From JAFNGF01 sp964567045 (lineage in GTDB: Bacteria > Planctomycetota > Phycisphaerae > Sedimentisphaerales > Anaerobacaceae), in NCBI GenBank assembly GCA_964567045.1, contig CAZMLE010000040.1:1-36508 (forward strand): 36,508 bases of DNA. The letters run 5' to 3'. How positions within the stretch are numbered: position 1 is the first letter of the stretch; the number at the start of each line of letters is the position of its first letter. The position numbers and the translations under genes were made by a program. Shown one piece after another: positions 16,187 to 23,290 of the stretch. The notes under the pieces are model-generated. The model made no database searches. It saw only the letters and a list, made by a program, of their open reading frames with translations, and was not told the DNA's origin.

Positions 16187-17797
16187 CTAAACGCAACGTG
16201 CCGAGCGCAGGGAAGAAAGTTTCTGTCTTCTTAAAAACGGTGCACCCAATCCAAGTCTCCTATACCATGAAACAAGAACCATGCGCCCAAGCCAAAACCA
16301 CACAACCCAAACAAAAAGCCAAATAAGTCCGGTCAAAGAACCAAACAAAAGAATGTCCCGAATAGCAAAGTCCGCCTCCGTATAAGCATCTATTAGTCCA
16401 AACAACAATGCAACCGGAATAGAAATGAGAACATTGAGCCATATCAGGTACAAGGTTGATAAAACGCCAAAATTAAAAGATGCGAATTTATCTGATTGCC
16501 ATTTAGTAGCTTGACTATTCCAACCTTTTGCATGTCCCCAACCGATATAAGCCCAAATGAATACAAGAGAAGGTATTATCCAAGGTGTCGGTTCACATAT
16601 TTTCACTAAATATATCGTAAAGAAGATTTGAGCGCTACCAAACATTATTAAGCTGGCTATCGCGGGCCTCCAACCAAAATAAAACATCCCAAATGGACCA
16701 AAAAAGAAACATAAAATTGCGGCCACCCATGGCTTTTTAGCTGTGGTAATCACCGTGTCGTTAGAGTTTTTGGACTCAATATCAGAATCTGTTAGACCAT
16801 AACGTGATTTAATAGCCTCTACCATCTCTGCAATTCTGGCCATATCTTTGCGATATCCTTCCTGCTGACCAGCCAAGTCAGGAACATTTCTATTGTCCGG
16901 AAAACCAAAACGGGAGGCGAGTTTCCCCGGATGCTTGACCTCATCCCAGTAAAGCTCTTCTTCGCTCCGAATAAGTTCGGTGCCGTCCCACAATCTAAGC
17001 CTAACAAGATTATTTTTGTAGAGTTCTAAAAAAAGATTTTCATCTCTCATTATTTCTTCGGGTGAAAAACGACAACTGCGAATATCACTATCGTGCCTTG
17101 CTACCTCAAAATATCCTTTATTCCCAGCGATGGAAATCTCATCGAAATCATCGAAGTACAAGTACAGTAGTGGATATTCTTTCAAACGAGAATCTGGGCC
17201 ATGCGTTTTCTTAGGTGATAATACGACCTTCTGTTTTGGCTCAACCTGCGTACAGATGTCTTCCAGCTCCCACTTTATGTGTGAAAAAACACCTTTGAAT
17301 GTACAAGCTAATATACTACGAGACGAAATTCGTTCGAATTCGGGCATCATGAGGTGCAGGTCAGGGCTGTCCAGCTTCATTTCTTCGAGAAAAACACAGA
17401 CACAAACCTCAAAGAACTGCTCATATAATGACATTTCTTCCCAGTTTTTCTCTGATTCTTCCGATCCCATTTTCATACGGTGTAAGTAGTAACACCGTTC
17501 GGCGTAATCGCGTGGTTCTTGTCCGCGTTCCATGATTTCGGGGATAAGGCATACTCGGGAGTATATTAACTCTACAAACTTGTCATCTAAGGTTTGATAT
17601 TTGGCACTCCTGAATATTGACTTTGCTGTATTATACATTGCTAAAACAAAGCCTATAACCAATTTCAATTTTTCAACTATTTCAAGAGATGAAAATTCGT
17701 CTAATCCGATTTCGCAAACAAACGAACGGTCTTTCGCTAACATCCTTGCCAAATTAGATACCGTTACAAATTGGTCTCTGAGGTTTTCATCAGCCAT
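16187..17797 (-). CDS. hypothetical membrane protein with long cytoplasmic N-terminus
   Basis: No known family was recognised in this 536-residue protein. Residues 1-330 are soluble and acidic, with conserved-looking blocks such as PLLYLYFDDFDEISIAG and LRLWDGTELIRSEEELYWDE. Residues 355-520 hold about five predicted membrane helices, starting KPWVAAILCFFFGPFGMFYFGW, a segment that recalls the Gly-Phe-rich hairpin of TM2-domain proteins. The tail is basic. It precedes the 100-residue gene on the same strand, and the pair is bracketed by inverted palindromic repeats and is A+T-rich, which suggests acquisition. A sensor or defence role is possible but unsupported. Confidence 0.65.
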   Translation of the reverse strand: MADENLRDQFVTVSNLARMLAKDRSFVCEIGLDEFSSLEIVEKLKLVIGFVLAMYNTAKSIFRSAKYQTLDDKFVELIYSRVCLIPEIMERGQEPRDYAERCYYLHRMKMGSEESEKNWEEMSLYEQFFEVCVCVFLEEMKLDSPDLHLMMPEFERISSRSILACTFKGVFSHIKWELEDICTQVEPKQKVVLSPKKTHGPDSRLKEYPLLYLYFDDFDEISIAGNKGYFEVARHDSDIRSCRFSPEEIMRDENLFLELYKNNLVRLRLWDGTELIRSEEELYWDEVKHPGKLASRFGFPDNRNVPDLAGQQEGYRKDMARIAEMVEAIKSRYGLTDSDIESKNSNDTVITTAKKPWVAAILCFFFGPFGMFYFGWRPAIASLIMFGSAQIFFTIYLVKICEPTPWIIPSLVFIWAYIGWGHAKGWNSQATKWQSDKFASFNFGVLSTLYLIWLNVLISIPVALLFGLIDAYTEADFAIRDILLFGSLTGLIWLFVWVVWFWLGRMVLVSWYRRLGLGAPFLRRQKLSSLRSARCV

Positions 17798-17879
17798 TTT
17801 GTCACCCGCAAATGAATGCTGAGAGATCAGTATAGTAATATTCTAACATGACTTCATTCTCACTCAAGCAAAAAGGAGT

Positions 17880-17907
17880 ATGGATTCCCGCCTTCGCGGG
17901 AATGACA
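17880..17907. repeat. palindromic intergenic repeat, right copy
   Basis: Exact arms ATTCCCGC (17884-17891) and GCGGGAAT (17896-17903) flank the loop CTTC, bounded by GG and GACA. Inverted relative to the left copy at 15794-15820. Elements of this form are common as dispersed extragenic palindromes in many bacterial genomes. Confidence 0.7.
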
Positions 17908-17985
17908 AATGGTGATATCCTATTATTCTATAACCGCTTATATCAGTGCACTATCGAAAATCGGTCAGTTTGAGGGCATATTTAG

Positions 17986-18029
17986 CCCCCCAATCCTTCG
18001 ACCCAGCTCAGGACAGGTTTATTGGGGGG
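17986..18029. repeat. hairpin repeat with CTTCGACCC core
   Basis: Arms CCCCCCAAT (17986-17994) and ATTGGGGGG (18021-18029) enclose a 26-base loop containing CCTTCGACCCAGCTCAGGAC. It lies 5 bases from the stop of the DUF72 gene and may end its transcript. A related copy lies at 20292-20340, and the loop core recurs in reverse at 22870-22894, so this is a dispersed family rather than a simple terminator. Confidence 0.65.
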
Positions 18030-18033
18030 TTTC

Positions 18034-18885
18034 CTATTGTAATGCAATCGCCGCCAGATTCGGATACGTTTTCACCAGACCCTCCGGCACAGGCTGTTTT
18101 TGGCCGGTAAGCAGCCCCTTTAGCTCAATGGCATTGGCAAGCTCGGCGCCTCGATAGTGGTTGTTGGCAATAACGGTAAGTGTCGCAAAGGCCTCAGCCA
18201 ATCGGTCGACCCTGCTTTTTATCTGGTCGAGCTCCTGCTCGTTGTAATAGTAATTGTAGGTTTCATCTCTGCCGGCATCTTTGCTGAACCATTTTTCTCT
18301 GTTTCTGCCGTGCAGCCGGAAGTAGCCGTTTGTGCCCACCGTGCAGTAATTCATATTGAACGAGTTCCACGTAACCGGGTAATCCAGATTGCACACAGAG
18401 ACGCCCAGCCCTCGCAGAAATTCCAGCGCATCTTCCTGCTCCCAGGATTTATGCCGGACCTCTACCGCTAGGCTGAAGGCATCTGAAAAACTCTCAACTA
18501 TTTTTGTCAGGTGCTGCCGGTTTTGTTCACTATCAGTGAAATCCCACCTGAACTGAACCAGCAGGTGCTTAAGCTTATCGGCTTCCAAAAACGGCTCAAA
18601 GCCCTTGTGGAACTGCTTGACCATGCCGGGGTCAATTTTGCCTTCGTGGGTGAAATCACGGTGCAGCTTGGCGGTAAAGAAAAAGTCTGTTCTTTGTTCG
18701 GTTCTTCGCAGCCACGATGCAGTGGTTTTCTCAAATGGTGGCCGGTAAAAAGTGCTATTGATCTCAACGCAGTCAATGAATCTGCTGACGAATTCAAGCT
18801 GGTCGATTTTCGGCTCGGTATAGACAATCCCGTTCCAGTCCGGATACGACCAGCCCGCCACTCCTATGTAGACCTTTCCCGCCAT
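18034..18885 (-). CDS. DUF72 (YecE-like) family protein
   Basis: This 283-residue protein fits the full length of the DUF72 family, a TIM-barrel-like group of unknown function. Family motifs seen: VYIGVAGWSYPDWNGIVY at the start, FIDCVEINSTFYRPP (about 37-51), FTAKLHRDFTH, LAVEVRHKSW, CNLDYPVTWN and GYFRLHGRNREKWFS with NYYYNEQELDQI near the end. AGGA lies 4 bases before the ATG. It stands alone on the minus strand, between a hairpin repeat downstream and two hairpins upstream. Family call is firm; biochemical role is unknown. Confidence 0.92.
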   Translation of the reverse strand: MAGKVYIGVAGWSYPDWNGIVYTEPKIDQLEFVSRFIDCVEINSTFYRPPFEKTTASWLRRTEQRTDFFFTAKLHRDFTHEGKIDPGMVKQFHKGFEPFLEADKLKHLLVQFRWDFTDSEQNRQHLTKIVESFSDAFSLAVEVRHKSWEQEDALEFLRGLGVSVCNLDYPVTWNSFNMNYCTVGTNGYFRLHGRNREKWFSKDAGRDETYNYYYNEQELDQIKSRVDRLAEAFATLTVIANNHYRGAELANAIELKGLLTGQKQPVPEGLVKTYPNLAAIALQ

Positions 18886-18898
18886 GTGTCCTGTTTAG

Positions 18899-18919
18899 CC
18901 GTTGCCGGAACGGCAACGG
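18899..18919. repeat. short perfect hairpin
   Basis: Arms CCGTTGCCG (18899-18907) and CGGCAACGG (18911-18919) with a 3-base loop, just upstream of the DUF72 start. With the larger hairpin beside it, this forms a tandem hairpin block between two minus-strand genes. Confidence 0.55.
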
Positions 18920-18930
18920 TCCAATGTCTC

Positions 18931-18961
18931 TTTAGGCGTCGTCGGCTCGGCGACGCCTAAA
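18931..18961 (-). terminator. strong hairpin downstream of the coiled-coil membrane protein gene
   Basis: An exact 11-bp inverted repeat, TTTAGGCGTCG (18931-18941) and CGACGCCTAAA (18951-18961), with a 9-base loop, begins 7 bases after the stop at 18969. On the minus strand the 3' arm ends in AAA pairs and is not followed by a long T-run, so termination is probable but not certain. Confidence 0.5.
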
Positions 18962-18968
18962 CGTATGT

Positions 18969-19397
18969 TTACGACCTCTTTTTTTCGCCGTCGCCCAGGC
19001 GCACAACTGCGTAAACCAGCGTTCCGAGAAGTCCTGCCAGAAGCGCTATCACTACCCACAAGCCTGAACCGCAGCCTCGCTGGCGTATATCCTGGTACAC
19101 CCAGACCGCCGCAAGGATATGCACGACCGCGATCACAAGTAGCAGCAGGGGGCCCGGCCCGTGCCTATGGGCTTTTTCCATCTGTGCCAGCTCCATTTTG
19201 CGCTTGGCAAGTTCCAGCTCAGCCATTCGGCGGTCCATTTCCATTTTCGCCTGCCGGCCTTGCACTTGCATTTCTCTTTCGTGCATCTGCATCTGGCGCT
19301 CAAATTCTTCCGGCCCTTCAGCCTCCTGGCAGAACGCCGCCGCCGGCGGCAGTAATAACATCGCCGCCAGCACCATTCCCAATACACATCGCTTCAT
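18969..19397 (-). CDS. exported coiled-coil protein with two C-terminal membrane helices
   Basis: This 142-residue protein has a signal peptide (MKRCVLGMVLAAMLLLPPAAAFC; a Cys follows the run, so lipoprotein processing is possible), then a methionine- and charge-rich coiled coil (about 28-78, with repeated EMQ/KMEM/ELAKRKMEL heptads), then two hydrophobic segments (about 83-100 and 110-132) separated by YQDIRQRGCGSG. The second half resembles the short membrane hairpin of PLDc_N-type domains. No enzyme motif is seen. It may be a small envelope or stress protein. Function unknown. Confidence 0.7.
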   Translation of the reverse strand: MKRCVLGMVLAAMLLLPPAAAFCQEAEGPEEFERQMQMHEREMQVQGRQAKMEMDRRMAELELAKRKMELAQMEKAHRHGPGPLLLLVIAVVHILAAVWVYQDIRQRGCGSGLWVVIALLAGLLGTLVYAVVRLGDGEKKRS

Positions 19398-19700
19398 CTT
19401 GTTTCTCCTGTAACGTTTACACTATTTTCATTCTCAGCCAAGCCAAGAATCTCATCCGCTCCAGCGGCAAAGCCCACCCTTCGTTGTAGTCAGGCTGGTA
19501 CGCAATGCCCTATGTGGACCTCGCAAGGTGCTAACGAACACCATAATCCATTTTATGCTGAAACCAGAGAACTTCCAACGCGTTTTTTGGCCGTATGTTT
19601 CCTTCGCGTTTCCTTCGCCCGGTTTTTCTTTAAGTGTGACTTGCCCACGCGCCATGTGAAACTCTGTGTTCTGTCGCTCGTCCCTCATGCCTCCTTGCCA
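19398..19700. other. intergenic region without recognised features
   Basis: No supportable gene, RNA or clear repeat in these 300 bases. A 78-codon frame on the minus strand has no protein character and no ribosome site. Confidence 0.4.
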
Positions 19701-20258
19701 TCACCGCTCGGCTAAAGCCTGGCCGAGTTTGTATGCTTCCGCCAGAAGCTCCGGCTTTTGCAGGATGTCGCCTTTTTCACTGACGCCGGGGGCGATGATT
19801 TTGCCGACCAGATTCATCCCCAAATAGGCAAAGCTCTTTTCGAAAAATAGTACTACAAGGCGGGCTGCCTTGGGATTTTCTTCCTCGAATGGAACCGCTA
19901 TCACCGCGGATTTACCCTCTATCTTGTCTCTGTTGGCCGGGCAGTTGAAGTATACGAAACGGTCTATGAAGAGTTTCATCAAGCCGGTTGGCCCATACCA
20001 GTATACCGGCGTACCAAAGATAATGGCATTGCTTTCGGCAATCTTTGGATAGATACCACACATATCGTCTTTCTTACTGCACACGCCATCTTTCCAGCAG
20101 CGGTGGCATCCGTCACACTCTTTGACAATCAAATCGGCCAAGAATAGTTCTTCGACCGCAGCTCCTTTTGTCTTTGCGCCTTCTGCTATTTTTGCAACCA
20201 GTATATGTGTATTTCCGTTTCGGCGTGGACTGCCCACAACAGCAAGCATTTTTTTCAT
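19701..20258 (-). CDS. iron-sulfur flavoprotein / NADPH-dependent FMN reductase family
   Basis: This 185-residue flavodoxin-like protein has the FMN phosphate loop GSPRRNGNTHILV (9-21) and the flavin contact FGTPVYWYGPTGLMKLFIDR (about 81-100). A cysteine cluster, C48-x2-C51-x2-C54-x5-C60, with a further Cys67, matches the iron-sulfur flavoprotein (ISF) type that binds a [4Fe-4S] cluster and passes electrons through FMN, mostly in anaerobes. AGAAGG lies about 12 bases before the ATG. It stands alone between repeat-containing spacers. An anaerobic lifestyle is suggested but not proven by it. Confidence 0.88.
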   Translation of the reverse strand: MKKMLAVVGSPRRNGNTHILVAKIAEGAKTKGAAVEELFLADLIVKECDGCHRCWKDGVCSKKDDMCGIYPKIAESNAIIFGTPVYWYGPTGLMKLFIDRFVYFNCPANRDKIEGKSAVIAVPFEEENPKAARLVVLFFEKSFAYLGMNLVGKIIAPGVSEKGDILQKPELLAEAYKLGQALAER

Positions 20259-20291
20259 AATTCAGGCACCTTCTGTCACACCACATTATTT

Positions 20292-20340
20292 AGCCGGCAA
20301 TCCTTCGACCCGGTCCAGGACGGATGTATTGCGGGGTTTT
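20292..20340. repeat. second copy of the CTTCGACCC hairpin repeat
   Basis: Reads AGCCGGCAAT, CCTTCGACCC, a partly changed middle, then ATTGCGGGGTTTT. The arms are imperfect compared with the copy at 17986-18029. It lies upstream of the flavoprotein gene, 30 bases from its start. Confidence 0.55.
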
Positions 20341-20524
20341 GTCGCTCTTTATCCCGCAATTTATTGTGGGGTTGTCGTGCACTACATCGCCGCCACTGCC
20401 GTACTCGCAAGGCTTGCTTCATCTCGTTTCTTGGCAATCAGAGACAGCAAATGCCCCGGTCTGTGCTTTACCATGAGGTCACGAGCTCCGTGCTGTAGTT
20501 AACGCATTCTTGATCTACTCGTAT

Positions 20525-21409
20525 TTATTCAGTAGTTCCGTTATCGTCCCGTACAACGTTGCTCTTGCGGCTAATACCCTTATTCTGCTCCCGACGAACA
20601 GCGGTTCTCAGGTGAGGAACAGGTCCCATCGCTTCAAAAGCCGCCGCTAAATTCCTTTGTTCTCTAGGCGAGAGAGAAGGTTCCTCTCTCTCACGCTCCA
20701 TAAGTAAATCCGCAATGGAGCGCCAGCGTCCGCGCCCACGAATCTCCTTCAGCAGGGAAGACTGCATCTCAGGAAGCTGTCGGCTCAAGTCTCTCACCCG
20801 GACAACAAGCTCATCAATGAGTTCCCTCTCCTCCGGCTCAACTGGTTCCTTTGCTGCCCCAGTCGGAGTTGCAGCCTGGTTCAATTTTCCTTCGATAGCC
20901 GATAATGCCTCGCCAATCTTGGGCCAATATACCTCGAATGCCTTTTCGAGTCGGTCATCTTTCAATCCCAGTGGCCCACATGCTGAATTCAGCGTCTTTA
21001 CCAGCCGGTAGAAATCATCCTTTGCGCTCGCAGTAGCCTGAAACATGGTCAAGGGCCCTCTTAGGGATGATTGCTTGACGCCCACTAGGAGGGGACAGAC
21101 GAGGGACTTATCAACAACCTTCGACAACGCACCAGCTTCAAAATGCATCCACTCAGACGTCAAATTCTCAGGAGTTATGCACAGGACACCACATCCACAG
21201 GCTTCCAACTGGCCAGAAATCTCGGTCACCCATCTTGTGCCCTTTTTTACATCTTCGTCCGACATGTAAGGTTCGACTGCATTGATAATCAGTGGCAGGT
21301 GCTCATATAAAACCGAAGCAACCTTCTGACTTGCTGGGCCAGACCAGGCTAAAAAAACTGACAGTTTGTTGGTTCTTGACTCCGCGCCATTTTTCTCTTC
21401 TATTGCCAT
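20525..21409 (-). CDS. TIR-domain protein
   Basis: This 294-residue protein has a TIR-like N-terminal domain (about 14-150): LSVFLAWSGPASQKVASVL, then PYMSDEDVKKGTRWVTEISGQL, VLCITPENLTSEWMHFEAGALS and PLLVGVKQSSLRGPL. The WMHFE segment (87-91) supplies the glutamate that is catalytic in NAD-cleaving bacterial TIR proteins. The remainder (about 180-294) is helical and charged, with no known domain; it could bind a partner or a ligand. TIR proteins of this size act as effectors in defence systems or stand alone. No Thoeris ThsA or CBASS cyclase is next to it, but remnants of a type I restriction gene follow. GGGAG precedes the ATG. Confidence 0.8.
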   Translation of the reverse strand: MAIEEKNGAESRTNKLSVFLAWSGPASQKVASVLYEHLPLIINAVEPYMSDEDVKKGTRWVTEISGQLEACGCGVLCITPENLTSEWMHFEAGALSKVVDKSLVCPLLVGVKQSSLRGPLTMFQATASAKDDFYRLVKTLNSACGPLGLKDDRLEKAFEVYWPKIGEALSAIEGKLNQAATPTGAAKEPVEPEERELIDELVVRVRDLSRQLPEMQSSLLKEIRGRGRWRSIADLLMEREREEPSLSPREQRNLAAAFEAMGPVPHLRTAVRREQNKGISRKSNVVRDDNGTTE

Positions 21410-21742
21410 ATCTTTACTCTCCCGCCTGTCCTAACAAATCTAGTAATTAGCAACCAACTTTCTCTGACTACTTCAACTACTCAAGCCCGCGTCATACGTC
21501 GGACAAATTACGTTTGCCTATTCCCCATTTATCTAGCTCGACATCCATGAGGATAGGACCGATACCGACAAATATCCGCTTTGCGCTCATGACACTATCC
21601 TGTCACCGGCTCAACCTTTCTGCTCATCGCAGCGGGGCCGCAGAAGATTGTACCCCCCACAACCTCGTCTGAAAAGCCTTCAACTGCGTTCAGGGCAAGC
21701 TCTGAGGAAAGTCGGAGGATACGCAATGGGCTTCGCGCCATA

Positions 21743-21773
21743 TAGTCGCGGAGATTTGTCCGGAATTCGCTTG
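21743..21773. repeat. 31-bp exact dispersed repeat, copy 1
   Basis: A 31-base sequence starting TAGTCGCGGAG and ending GGAATTCGCTTG recurs exactly at 22610-22640 in the same orientation. The bases just before it (GGGCTTCGCGCCATA) also resemble those before copy 2. Together the copies bracket the ArsR gene and most of the restriction-gene remnants. Confidence 0.75.
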
Positions 21774-21777
21774 GGGG

Positions 21778-21858
21778 CAAATCGTCGCTCAAATCCAAGC
21801 CGAGCAGAAAATCGTCAAAGAAAACAAAATCCTAATCGAAATCCTCCAAAATAGAATT
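21778..21858 (+). pseudogene. remnant of a type I restriction-modification subunit, C-terminal helix (fragment 1)
   Basis: The frame from 21778 reads QIVAQIQAEQKIVKENKI and then LIEIL. This is the long C-terminal helix found in HsdS/HsdM-type subunits (family pattern: QIVAQIEAEQ..V..NK.LI.IFE). There is no start codon and the match stops after about 25 codons, where the frame drifts into unrelated sequence. It begins immediately after the 31-bp repeat. HsdS versus HsdM cannot be decided. Confidence 0.5.
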
Positions 21859-22002
21859 TCCGATTGTCTCTCCTTCCTCTGGTCAAAGCAACTCCTTCCC
21901 CTTCGACATCCGCATCATCAATTCCATCACCTCAAATCCCCCACACTTGAATCACTCTATAAGTATATACGCATATACTTATATAGCTTTGCGAAATCTT
22001 CT
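21859..22002. other. spacer with the downstream palindrome of the ArsR gene
   Basis: Apart from the palindrome at 21958-21983 nothing is recognised here. The rest of the 21410-21777 gap upstream of fragment 1 likewise holds only repeat-like sequence. Confidence 0.4.
21958..21983. promoter_or_regulatory. perfect AT-rich palindrome, left of the ArsR gene
   Basis: Arms TATAAGTATAT (21958-21968) and ATATACTTATA (21973-21983) around ACGC. The length and AT character fit ArsR/SmtB operators (12-2-12 type). It lies 20 bases beyond the ArsR stop, an unusual place for an operator. A near-identical site lies upstream of the gene at 22366-22390. Confidence 0.6.
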
Positions 22003-22287
22003 TTATGTGTTGCCTGGCTCATATAACGCGCTGACTGCCTCCTGCATTAAAGCCATATTCTGTTTATCGAGTGCATAATAAACATGAAAACCTCTCTTTT
22101 GAAACCATACAATTCCCGCATCTCTCAGCACTCGCAGATGCTGAGAAGTTGCCTCCTGCGATATACCCAGTTGTGATGTCAGTTCGGTGACGCACATTGC
22201 TCGGCGTTTAAGTGCCTGAACAATGCGTATCTGTGCATCAACCGAAAACAATTTAAATATACCTGCCAGCTTTTCCGCGTCAGCCAT
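22003..22287 (-). CDS. ArsR/SmtB-family winged-helix regulator
   Basis: This 94-residue protein is a single winged helix-turn-helix: KLAGIFKLFSVDAQIRIVQAL, then CVTELTSQLGISQEATSQHLRVLRDAGIVWFQKRG and the wing FHVYYALDK. The metal-binding alpha-3 motif of ArsR (ELCVCDL) is reduced to a single Cys (MCVTEL), so a metal ligand set there is absent and another signal is likely. GGGAG lies 9 bases before the ATG. Two near-identical palindromes bracket the gene; the upstream one is well placed for autoregulation. No partner gene that it would control is intact nearby. Confidence 0.88.
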   Translation of the reverse strand: MADAEKLAGIFKLFSVDAQIRIVQALKRRAMCVTELTSQLGISQEATSQHLRVLRDAGIVWFQKRGFHVYYALDKQNMALMQEAVSALYEPGNT

Positions 22288-22365
22288 AATGGCTCACTCC
22301 CTACTTCACAATTTCACGTAACTGTACATTTCACACAGCGCAAAAACGCTGTCAAACAACAGTCC

Positions 22366-22390
22366 ATAAGTGTATACGCATATACTTATA
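22366..22390. promoter_or_regulatory. near-perfect palindrome upstream of the ArsR gene
   Basis: ATAAGTGTAT (22366-22375), then ACGC, then ATATACTTAT (22380-22389). One mismatch separates it from the exact palindrome at 21958-21983, with the same centre and orientation. It lies about 80 bases before the ArsR start and is the probable autoregulatory operator. A 6-bp hairpin, ACAGCG/CGCTGT (22335-22352), lies between it and the gene. Confidence 0.6.
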
Positions 22391-22420
22391 CAATACTCGT
22401 CTAACTGTCAAAAGAAAGGT

Positions 22421-22537
22421 CAAAAACTCATTGGAATCTTTGAGCAGAAGGTAAAGGACAAAATCGCCGAAGTTTGGGGTGAGAAACAGCAGATTGACCA
22501 AATCATTACCGCCCACGCCCACTGCCCGATAGTCTAA
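22421..22537 (+). pseudogene. remnant of a type I restriction-modification subunit, C-terminal end (fragment 2)
   Basis: The frame to the TAA at 22535-22537 reads KLIGIFEQKVKDKIAEVWGE and a short tail. This is the very end of the same HsdS/HsdM C-terminal helix seen in fragment 1, overlapping it at LIEI/LIGI. No start codon is available. The two fragments lie 560 bases apart with the ArsR gene between them, so they are either halves of one broken gene or parts of two decayed copies. Confidence 0.5.
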
Positions 22538-22609
22538 GTCTTACGGCGCGTGATACGCAATACTGCCCGGCCTGAGCGAATTCGAGTGAGCTTCGCGCAA
22601 TACAGTAGA

Positions 22610-22640
22610 TAGTCGCGGAGATTTGTCCGGAATTCGCTTG
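22610..22640. repeat. 31-bp exact dispersed repeat, copy 2
   Basis: Identical to 21743-21773. It follows a GAGTGAGCTTCGCGCAATAC segment related to the sequence before copy 1. Confidence 0.75.
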
Positions 22641-22678
22641 AGAAAAAACGGCTTATCGGGTATAATATATATCTAACA

Positions 22679-22868
22679 AAATCCAGAAGACAGAAAACAG
22701 AATACAGAAGACAGAATACAGAAGAATGAAGGCAGAAGACAGAGGACAGACGACAGAATAGGAAAATCAGGGAACCAGGATAACAGGGTGCAGGTGAGCA
22801 GGATAACAGGGAATCAGGATGCAGGAAACAGAAGCCAGAGGGCAGAAGACAGATAACAGAAGATGGAA
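22679..22868. repeat. purine-rich degenerate tandem repeat
   Basis: About 190 bases built of variants of ACAGAAGACAGAATACAGA, with later units CAGGATAACAGGG and GAATCAGGATGCAGG. Almost no pyrimidine runs occur on the plus strand. It is irregular, with unit length varying between roughly 7 and 15. It generates meaningless open frames on the other strand. Confidence 0.7.
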
Positions 22869-22869
22869 G

Positions 22870-22894
22870 CCTGCCCTGAGCGAAGTCGAAGGGA
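22870..22894. repeat. reverse copy of the CTTCGAC repeat core
   Basis: Reads CCTGCCCTGAGCGAAGTCGA followed by AGGGA, the reverse complement of the loop core (CCTTCGACCC...CTCAGGAC) in the hairpin repeats at 17986 and 20292. This copy has no long arms. Confidence 0.55.
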
Positions 22895-22964
22895 CAGATG
22901 GCAGAGGTCAGAGCCGCGAGCGACAAGAATCAGCGAGAATCCGGGCGCCCGGCCAGAGTGAATT

Positions 22965-23099
22965 ATGCAAAACAAAGCCAATTTGCGAAAAGGCCAAATA
23001 AGCGTAACATCTTACAATACAAAGGGATATGAGAATTTAGGCCCCTGCAGGCTCGGCAAAAACAAAGCCAATCAAAGCCAATCAAAGCCAAAGCCAATG
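22965..23099. repeat. AAAACAAAGCCAAT short dispersed repeats
   Basis: AAAACAAAGCCAATTTGCG and CAAAAACAAAGCCAATC, followed by two further tandem copies of AAAGCCAATC, lie just beyond the 3' end of the tRNA. Such strings are frequent in intergenic DNA of related planctomycete assemblies as far as I recall; this recollection is not checked. Confidence 0.5.
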
Positions 23100-23132
23100 T
23101 TAAGATGGATAAACACTATCGGCGAAGAAGGA

Positions 23133-23203
23133 TGGAGACGGGGGGAATCGAACCCCCATTTCCGCGATGCGACCGCGGCGTGCTCCCGTTATACCACGTC
23201 CCC
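23133..23203 (-). tRNA. tRNA-Ala (anticodon CGC)
   Basis: The minus strand folds as a cloverleaf of 71 bases. The acceptor stem GGGGACG pairs with CGTCTCC, including G3-U70, the main alanine identity element. The anticodon stem CCGCG/CGCGG carries loop GTCGCAT with anticodon CGC. The T arm is GGGGG-TTCGATT-CCCCC. The discriminator base is A and no CCA is encoded. The D arm is short and its stem (GTAT/GCAC) has an A-C mismatch, so the fold is slightly unusual. It reads the GCG alanine codon. Confidence 0.88.
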
Positions 23204-23290
23204 GAGTTTACCTATATGCCCTATTTTCTAAAAACCTTCGACAGACTCAACGCTCGCCCGACTCTGGCTAACTTGCTGAATCGAAACGAC

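Noticed and set aside
21595..21798. 67-codon frame on the minus strand containing FRTNLRDY
   Set aside because: The same peptide string recurs at 22610 only because both overlap the 31-bp DNA repeat.
22534..22926. 130-codon cysteine/leucine-rich frame on the minus strand
   Set aside because: Entirely produced by the purine-rich degenerate repeat.
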